A DNA stretch of 45,512 nt, taken from Ilumatobacteraceae bacterium. Its GTDB lineage: Bacteria > Actinomycetota > Acidimicrobiia > Acidimicrobiales > Ilumatobacteraceae. The notes under the pieces are model-generated. The model was not told the DNA's origin, made no database searches, and worked only from the letters and a program-made list of their open reading frames with translations. Location: assembly GCA_024644465.1 (NCBI GenBank), contig JAHEKY010000013.1:1-45512 (forward strand), read 5' to 3'. Numbering within the stretch: the stretch's first letter is position 1; each line of letters begins with the position of its first letter. This document shows positions 41,055 through 45,512 of this stretch, one piece after another. The translations under genes and the position numbers were made by a program.

Positions 41055-41651
41055 CTACGCCGGGCGCGAGGCGATGATCAGCGTGTCGAGCGCGGTGTGG
41101 ACGCCGTCTTCGTTGGTGACCGTGCGTTCGACGACGCCGGCCTGCTCGATCGTCAAGCCCGCGAGTGCCGCCACTGATTCGGCGACGTCGTAGCACACCG
41201 CCGCGGAGGGCGGGCCACCGTACCCGTCGGTGACGTTCGTCCGATCGTGGGCGATCACGAAGACCGTTCCACCCGGCGCGAGCCACGAAGCGGCGTGTTC
41301 GAGCACCGCCCGCCGACCTTCGGCGTCGAGTTGGAGGTAGGACAGCACCACGAGGTCGACGTCCGAGTCCGGCGCGTACGTCGTGGCGTCGGCGCACACG
41401 AAGTCGACGTGCACGTCGTGTTCGGAAGCCAACCGCCGCGCCTTCTCGAGACCGACGTCGGAGAAGTCGACCGCCGTCACCTCCCACCCGCGCTGCGCGA
41501 GCCAGACGGCGTTGCGTCCCTCGCCGGCGCCGAGGTCGATCGCGCGGCCCGGCGCCACACCGTGCAGATGCTGCTCGACGAACTCGTTGACCGTGACGGA
41601 CCAGACGAACTCGGTCCCCGCATACCGTTCGTTCCACGACTCGTTGTCCAT
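41055..41651 (-). CDS. Class I SAM methyltransferase, TehB-like
   Basis: The protein has 198 residues. It opens with WNERYAGTEFVWSVTVNEFVEQHL, then the SAM loop AIDLGAGEGRNAVWLAQRG, VTAVDFSDVGLEKARRLA (acidic loop), and DLVVLSYLQLD. This sequence pattern is that of the TehB/thiopurine methyltransferase-like group, linked to tellurite or selenite resistance and thiol methylation. The actual substrate is not determined. It follows the catabolic operon by 43 bp on the same strand and could be its last gene, though no pathway link is apparent. Confidence 0.87.
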   Translation of the reverse strand: MDNESWNERYAGTEFVWSVTVNEFVEQHLHGVAPGRAIDLGAGEGRNAVWLAQRGWEVTAVDFSDVGLEKARRLASEHDVHVDFVCADATTYAPDSDVDLVVLSYLQLDAEGRRAVLEHAASWLAPGGTVFVIAHDRTNVTDGYGGPPSAAVCYDVAESVAALAGLTIEQAGVVERTVTNEDGVHTALDTLIIASRPA

Positions 41652-41694
41652 CAGTTCATCCCCGCCGGTGCATCACCGCGAATCGACGCGCTCG

Positions 41695-43122
41695 TCACCA
41701 TGCGGTGGCGATGTACTGAGTCTCGCAGAACTCGTAGATGCCCTCGGTCGAGCCCTCGCGGCCGAGACCGGACTGCTTCATCCCGCCGAACGGCGCCGCC
41801 GGATCGGACACCGCGCCTCGGTTGAGGCCGATCATCCCCGCCTGGATCCGTTCGCTCACCGCGAGGCCCTTGGCGAGGTCGCCGGTGTAGACGTATCCGG
41901 TCAGCCCCATTTCGGTGTCGTTGGCAATCTCGACCATCCGATCGACGTCGTCGAACGTGATGATCGGCGCGACCGGTCCGAAGATCTCGGCGTGCGCGAT
42001 CGGCGAGTCCGCGCCGACGCCGGCGAGCACGGTCGGCTCGTAGAAATTGCCCGGCCCGTCGATGCGCCGGCCGCCCAGCTCGACCGATGCACCGGCCTCG
42101 ACCGCTCCCTGGACGAGCCCGTCGACGTCGTCGACCGCGCCGGGGTTGATCAGCGGGCCGCAGGTGACACCCTCGTCGAAACCGTTGCCGACCTTGACGT
42201 CACGCATCGCCGCCGCGAGCCGCTGCGCGAACTCGTCGGCGACGCCCGCCTGGACGAGAAAGCGGTTCGCCGCGGTACAGGTCTCGGCCGAGTGGCGCAT
42301 CTTCGCGACCATCGCCCCCTCGACCGCGGCGTCGAGGTCGGCGTCGTCGAACACGATGAACGGCGCGTTCCCGCCGAGTTCCATCACCGTCTTCAGGACC
42401 CGATCCGCACAGCGCCGCAGCAGGACGCGACCGACTTCGGTCGAACCGGTGAACGAGACCATCCGCACGTGCGGGTGATCGACGGCGGCGTCGAACCAGG
42501 ACGCCGAGTCCTGGGTCGGCACGACGTTGACGAGGCCGCCGGGGACGCCCGCCTCGGTGACGAGGTCGGCGATGCGCAGCGCAGTGAGCGGCGTCTCCTT
42601 CGGCGGCTTGATCACGACCCCGTTGCCGGCGGCGAGTGCGGGCGCGAGCTTGCGGGTGATCATCGCCGCCGGGAAGTTCCACGGGGTGATCATCACGACG
42701 ACGCCGACCGGCGGGTGGTGCACGACGATCCGGTTCGCGCCGGACGGCGCGTGGGCGAGCGTGCCGCGGATCCGCACCGCCTCTTCGGCGTTCCACCGGA
42801 AGAACTCCGCGGCGTACGCGATCTCGCCGTTCGCGTCGGCCAGCGGCTTGCCGTGCTCGCGCACGATCAGGTGGGCGAGCTCGGTCTGATGGCCCATCAA
42901 CACCTCCCAGCAGCGGCGCAGGATCTCGCTGCGCGCCCGCGGGGCGACGTTCGCCCAGGCGAGCTGCGCGTCGTGCGCGGCGTCGCAGGCGGCGCGGGCG
43001 TCGGCCGGCGTGCCGGCGGCGATCTCCTCGAAGTGCTCGCCCGTCGCCGGGTCGGCGACCTCGATCACGCCACCGTCGGCGCCGTCGCGCCACTCGCCAC
43101 CGATGAACAACTGCGTCTTCAT
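41695..43122 (-). CDS. NAD(P)-dependent succinate-semialdehyde dehydrogenase-like ALDH
   Basis: The protein has 475 residues with a ribosome binding site GGAGGAA 6 nt before ATG 43122. ALDH motifs: MITPWNFPAAMITRKLAPAL, VIKPPKETPL, SFTGSTEVGRVL, MELGGNAPFIVF (general-base Glu), SAETCTAANRF (nucleophilic Cys) and AEIFGPVAPIITF. The start LFIGGEW and the TAANRF segment are typical of GabD-like enzymes. It follows the homoprotocatechuate genes hpaE and hpaH, whose pathway releases succinate semialdehyde, so oxidation to succinate is the likely role. It resembles the truncated ALDH at 1-1214 but is clearly a different gene. Confidence 0.9.
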   Translation of the reverse strand: MKTQLFIGGEWRDGADGGVIEVADPATGEHFEEIAAGTPADARAACDAAHDAQLAWANVAPRARSEILRRCWEVLMGHQTELAHLIVREHGKPLADANGEIAYAAEFFRWNAEEAVRIRGTLAHAPSGANRIVVHHPPVGVVVMITPWNFPAAMITRKLAPALAAGNGVVIKPPKETPLTALRIADLVTEAGVPGGLVNVVPTQDSASWFDAAVDHPHVRMVSFTGSTEVGRVLLRRCADRVLKTVMELGGNAPFIVFDDADLDAAVEGAMVAKMRHSAETCTAANRFLVQAGVADEFAQRLAAAMRDVKVGNGFDEGVTCGPLINPGAVDDVDGLVQGAVEAGASVELGGRRIDGPGNFYEPTVLAGVGADSPIAHAEIFGPVAPIITFDDVDRMVEIANDTEMGLTGYVYTGDLAKGLAVSERIQAGMIGLNRGAVSDPAAPFGGMKQSGLGREGSTEGIYEFCETQYIATAW

Positions 43123-43148
43123 GCTGGTTCCTCCATTCGTACGAGAGG

Positions 43149-43173
43149 CAAAGTCGTGTCTGACACAACTTTG
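43149..43173. repeat. 25-bp near-perfect palindrome, copy D of the repeat family
   Basis: CAAAGT-c-GTGTC, T, GACAC-a-ACTTTG: 12-bp arms with one mismatch, centred on T at 43161. It lies in the 64-bp gap between the hydratase stop and the dehydrogenase start. The GTGTC-T-GACAC core matches the TGCC-T-GGCA style of copies A and B. Confidence 0.6.
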
Positions 43174-43186
43174 ACGTTGGTGGTCG

Positions 43187-44008
43187 CTACGACACGTCGA
43201 GTGTCAGTGTCCCGAGTGTGCCGTAGTCGACATCGAAGTGGTCGCCGGGCCGACAGTCGACGGGGCGGGTGAACGACCCTGCGAGGATCGTCTCACCTGC
43301 GGCCAGCGGGATGCCGATCGAGTTGAGGCGGTTCGCCAGCCACACGACGCCGTGCACCGGGTCGTTCAGGACGCCTGCGCCGAGCCCGGTCTCCTCGACC
43401 GTCCCGTTGCGGGAGAGGATCGCGCCGGCCCACCGGAGCGCGCCGTCAGCTGCCACCGCCGGTGACAGCTGCTCGGTGCCGACGACGATCCCGGCGTCGG
43501 CGGCGTTGTCGGAGATCGTGTCGCGGACCGTGCGGGTGCGGCCGTCGGTCGGATGGACGCGGTGGGAGCGGGCGTCGATCAACTCGAGTGCGGGCACGAT
43601 GTGGCTCGTCGCGGCGTACACGTCCGCGGCGCTCAGGTCGGCCCGGTCGAGCGGTTCGGCGAGCACGAACGCGAACTCGACTTCGATCTTCGGGTCGAGG
43701 TAGTCAGCGGCCACGATCGTCGCCCCGGAATCGAGGAACATGTAGTCGAGCAGCGCACCGAAGTCGGGCTCGTCGATCCGCATCGCCTGCTGCATCGCGC
43801 GGCTCGTCAGCCCCACCTTGTGACCGCGCACGACGGCGCCGTTGCCGACCTGCAGATCGACCCATGCGGCCTGGACCGCGTACGCGTCCTCGAGCGTCAT
43901 GTCGGGGAACGCCCGAGTCGGCGGATCGATCGGCCGCACAGCGGTGCGCGCCTCCTCGTGCGCGGCGGCGAGTTCGGCGACCCGGTCGGCGGTGAGCGTG
44001 ACCGCCAC
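43187..44008 (-). CDS. hpaH: 2-oxo-hepta-ene-1,7-dioate hydratase (HpaH/MhpD family)
   Basis: The protein has 273 residues and starts at GTG 44008, only 2 nt after the stop of hpaE. It belongs to the fumarylacetoacetate hydrolase-like hydratases: VVRGHKVGLTSRAMQ, PKIEVEFAFVLAEPL (metal-binding Glu-x-Glu), HIVPALELIDAR, SDNAADAGIVVG, and LAAGETILAGSFTRPV. HpaH adds water to 2-oxohept-4-ene-1,7-dioate in homoprotocatechuate meta-cleavage. A role as 2-oxopent-4-enoate hydratase (MhpD) is possible from sequence alone; the hpaE neighbour favours HpaH. It is Mg2+ or Mn2+ dependent and cytosolic. Confidence 0.85.
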   Translation of the reverse strand: MAVTLTADRVAELAAAHEEARTAVRPIDPPTRAFPDMTLEDAYAVQAAWVDLQVGNGAVVRGHKVGLTSRAMQQAMRIDEPDFGALLDYMFLDSGATIVAADYLDPKIEVEFAFVLAEPLDRADLSAADVYAATSHIVPALELIDARSHRVHPTDGRTRTVRDTISDNAADAGIVVGTEQLSPAVAADGALRWAGAILSRNGTVEETGLGAGVLNDPVHGVVWLANRLNSIGIPLAAGETILAGSFTRPVDCRPGDHFDVDYGTLGTLTLDVS

Positions 44009-44010
44009 GC

Positions 44011-45512
44011 TCAGGCTCGGCCGAGCTTCGGGATCGGGTGGGTGCCGTACGCGACCGAGATGTTCTTCGTCTCCATGTAGAACTCGAACGAGTACTCCGG
44101 CCCACCGTCGCGGCCGATGCCGCTTGCCTTCGTACCTCCGAACGGCGTCGGCAGGTGCCGCACGTTCTGGCTGTTGACCCAGATCATCCCCGCGTCGAGG
44201 TCGCGGGCGACCCGGTGGGCACGGCCGGTGTCACCGGTCCACAGATAGCCGGCGAGGCCGTAGTCGGTGTCGTTCGCGATGGCGACGGCGGCGTCTTCGT
44301 CGTCGAAGGGGATCACGGTGAGCACCGGCCCGAAGATCTCCTCCTGGGCGATCCGCATGTCGTTCGTCGCGCCGGTGAACAGCATCGGCTTGACGTAGTG
44401 GGAGTCCTCGCCGGCGTCGACCACCTCGCTGACGTTCCCCCCGACGAGCACCTGCGCCCCGTCCTCGGCGGCGATCGACTCGTAGCTGCGGACCTTCGCA
44501 CAGTGCCGCGGATGGATCAGCGGACCGATTTCGGTGTCGGGGTCGAGCGGATGGCCGACGCGCAGGGCGGCGACACGCGCCGCGAGCCGGTCGACGAACT
44601 CGTCGTGGATCGTCGACTGGACGAGCAGCCGGCTCGACGAAGTGCAACGCTCGCCGTTGAGGCTGTAGATCATGAACACCACGGCGTCGAGCGCTCGCTC
44701 GAGGTCGGCGTCCTCGAACACGATCACGGGGTTCTTGCCGCCGAGCTCGAAGTGCACCCGTTTGAGCGTCGGCGCCCCCTGCGCCTGGATCATCGAACCG
44801 GTCGCCGACTCGCCGACGAACGCGATCGCCTTGATCGCCGGATGTTCCGTCAGTGCCTTGCCGGCCGACTCGCCGAAGCCGTGCACGGTGTTGAGGACTC
44901 CCGGTGGCAGCCCGGCCTCGAGTGCGATCTCCGAGAGCATCGCGGCCGAGTACGGGCTCCACTCGGCCGGCTTGTGGACGACGGTGCAGCCGGCAGCGAG
45001 GGCGGGTGCGATCTTCCACGTCGACAGCATGAACGGGGTGTTCCACGGCGTGATCACGCCGACCGGGCCGATCGCCCGGCGGGAGCTGAAGTTGACGTGA
45101 TGCTCGTCGGGCAGCGAACGGCCGTTCAGGGCGTCGGGGGCATGATCGGCGAAGAACCGGAAGTTCTCGGCGCCGCGGATCGCCGCCGCGCTCATGAACC
45201 GGATCGTCTGGCCGGTGTCGACGCATTCGATCGCCGCGATCTCGTCGGCCCGCTCGACGATCAGGTCGGCCACGCGGTGCAGGATCGCCTTGCGCTCCTT
45301 GCCCGTCCGGCCGGCCCAGTCGTCGAACGCGTCAGCGGCGGCGTCAGCAGCAGCGGCGACATCGGCGACGTCCCCCGATGCCACCGCACCCAGCAACATC
45401 GCGTCGACGGGCGAGCGGTTCTCGAACGTCGCCCCGTTCGCGCTCGCGGTCGGACTCCCGCCGATCAAGTGTGGCAGCGGCGCCTCGGCGAAGCGGCGAA
45501 GTTGCTCGGTGG
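44011..45512 (-). CDS. hpaE: 5-carboxymethyl-2-hydroxymuconate semialdehyde dehydrogenase (N-terminus outside window)
   Basis: The frame stays open to the window edge. The residues before 45468 (LRRFAEAPLPHLIGG) look like real coding sequence, so the start lies outside and the TTG at 45468 is not used. ALDH motifs: VITPWNTPFMLSTWKIAPAL, AFVGESATGSMIQ, FELGGKNPVIVF (general-base Glu), NGERCTSSSR (nucleophilic Cys), and EIFGPVLTVIPFDDE. NGERCT and GESATG are typical of the HpaE/betaine-aldehyde branch. The enzyme oxidises the ring-cleavage product of homoprotocatechuate with NAD+. It heads the visible operon with hpaH and a succinate-semialdehyde dehydrogenase. Confidence 0.88.
   Translation of the reverse strand, partial: TEQLRRFAEAPLPHLIGGSPTASANGATFENRSPVDAMLLGAVASGDVADVAAAADAAADAFDDWAGRTGKERKAILHRVADLIVERADEIAAIECVDTGQTIRFMSAAAIRGAENFRFFADHAPDALNGRSLPDEHHVNFSSRRAIGPVGVITPWNTPFMLSTWKIAPALAAGCTVVHKPAEWSPYSAAMLSEIALEAGLPPGVLNTVHGFGESAGKALTEHPAIKAIAFVGESATGSMIQAQGAPTLKRVHFELGGKNPVIVFEDADLERALDAVVFMIYSLNGERCTSSSRLLVQSTIHDEFVDRLAARVAALRVGHPLDPDTEIGPLIHPRHCAKVRSYESIAAEDGAQVLVGGNVSEVVDAGEDSHYVKPMLFTGATNDMRIAQEEIFGPVLTVIPFDDEDAAVAIANDTDYGLAGYLWTGDTGRAHRVARDLDAGMIWVNSQNVRHLPTPFGGTKASGIGRDGGPEYSFEFYMETKNISVAYGTHPIPKLGRA

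Noticed and set aside
45466-45468. TTG as the start codon of the hpaE gene
   Set aside because: The frame continues upstream to the window end with plausible coding sequence (LRRFAEAPLPHLIGG), so the true start is outside.
1-45512. tRNA, rRNA, CRISPR arrays, insertion sequences, prophage genes
   Set aside because: I looked for T-loop-like motifs, regularly spaced repeats and transposase or integrase motifs by eye and found none that I could support. A covariance-model scan would be needed to exclude small RNAs.

Overview
The window is high-GC, densely coded bacterial DNA with short intergenic gaps. I infer an actinomycete, most likely Acidimicrobiia-like. The reasons are a polyphosphate glucokinase, an MmyB-type XRE regulator, a 13E12/DUF222 HNH gene, a giant fused indolepyruvate oxidoreductase, and many genes whose -10 box sits 5-10 nt before the start codon, which implies leaderless mRNAs. 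I see no rRNA, tRNA, CRISPR array, insertion sequence or prophage.

Layout. 1-4.9 kb: a truncated aldehyde dehydrogenase, a CocE-type lipoprotein hydrolase, an MmyB-like regulator, and a 53-codon small ORF with a strong ribosome binding site. 5-12.4 kb: a PfkB sugar kinase, the fused indolepyruvate:ferredoxin oxidoreductase, a YihY membrane protein, a Ca2+/Na+ antiporter and polyphosphate glucokinase. 12.4-16 kb: a secreted beta-helix protein, an acyl-CoA dehydrogenase and a small ABM-fold protein. 16-18.7 kb: a metallo-beta-lactamase/double-rhodanese protein and a photolyase-like protein whose two domains are in swapped order.

18.7-23.3 kb is the most striking region. It is a three-gene NAD-dependent formate dehydrogenase operon on the minus strand. 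The catalytic gene has an in-frame TGA at the selenocysteine position, followed by a SECIS-like hairpin. The iron-sulfur N-terminal third of the usual alpha subunit is missing from that gene and is encoded separately as the last gene of the operon. A fused NuoE-NuoF diaphorase lies between them. A regularly spaced inverted-repeat operator lies upstream.

23.5-33.1 kb: L,D-transpeptidase, DUF2231 membrane protein, LLM flavin oxidoreductase, arylamine N-acetyltransferase, GAF-GGDEF cyclase, a MetY/CoA-binding pair, DUF427, DUF222-HNH, a His-rich methyltransferase and a VOC protein. 33.2-38.7 kb: a membrane-bound molybdoenzyme (catalytic subunit plus a fused four-cluster ferredoxin-NrfD anchor) divergent from a LysR regulator, with a perfect 10-bp-arm inverted repeat between them. 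38.7-41.7 kb: a cytochrome c/copper monooxygenase lipoprotein, a small lipoprotein and a TehB-like methyltransferase. 41.7-45.5 kb: a catabolic operon (HpaE, HpaH, succinate-semialdehyde dehydrogenase) consistent with meta-cleavage breakdown of homoprotocatechuate to succinate.

A family of intergenic palindromes with related cores (TGGTGCC-T-GGCACCA, GTGTC-T-GACAC) occurs at about 24.6, 36.1, 41.0 and 43.2 kb. Two copies differ by a compensatory base-pair change.
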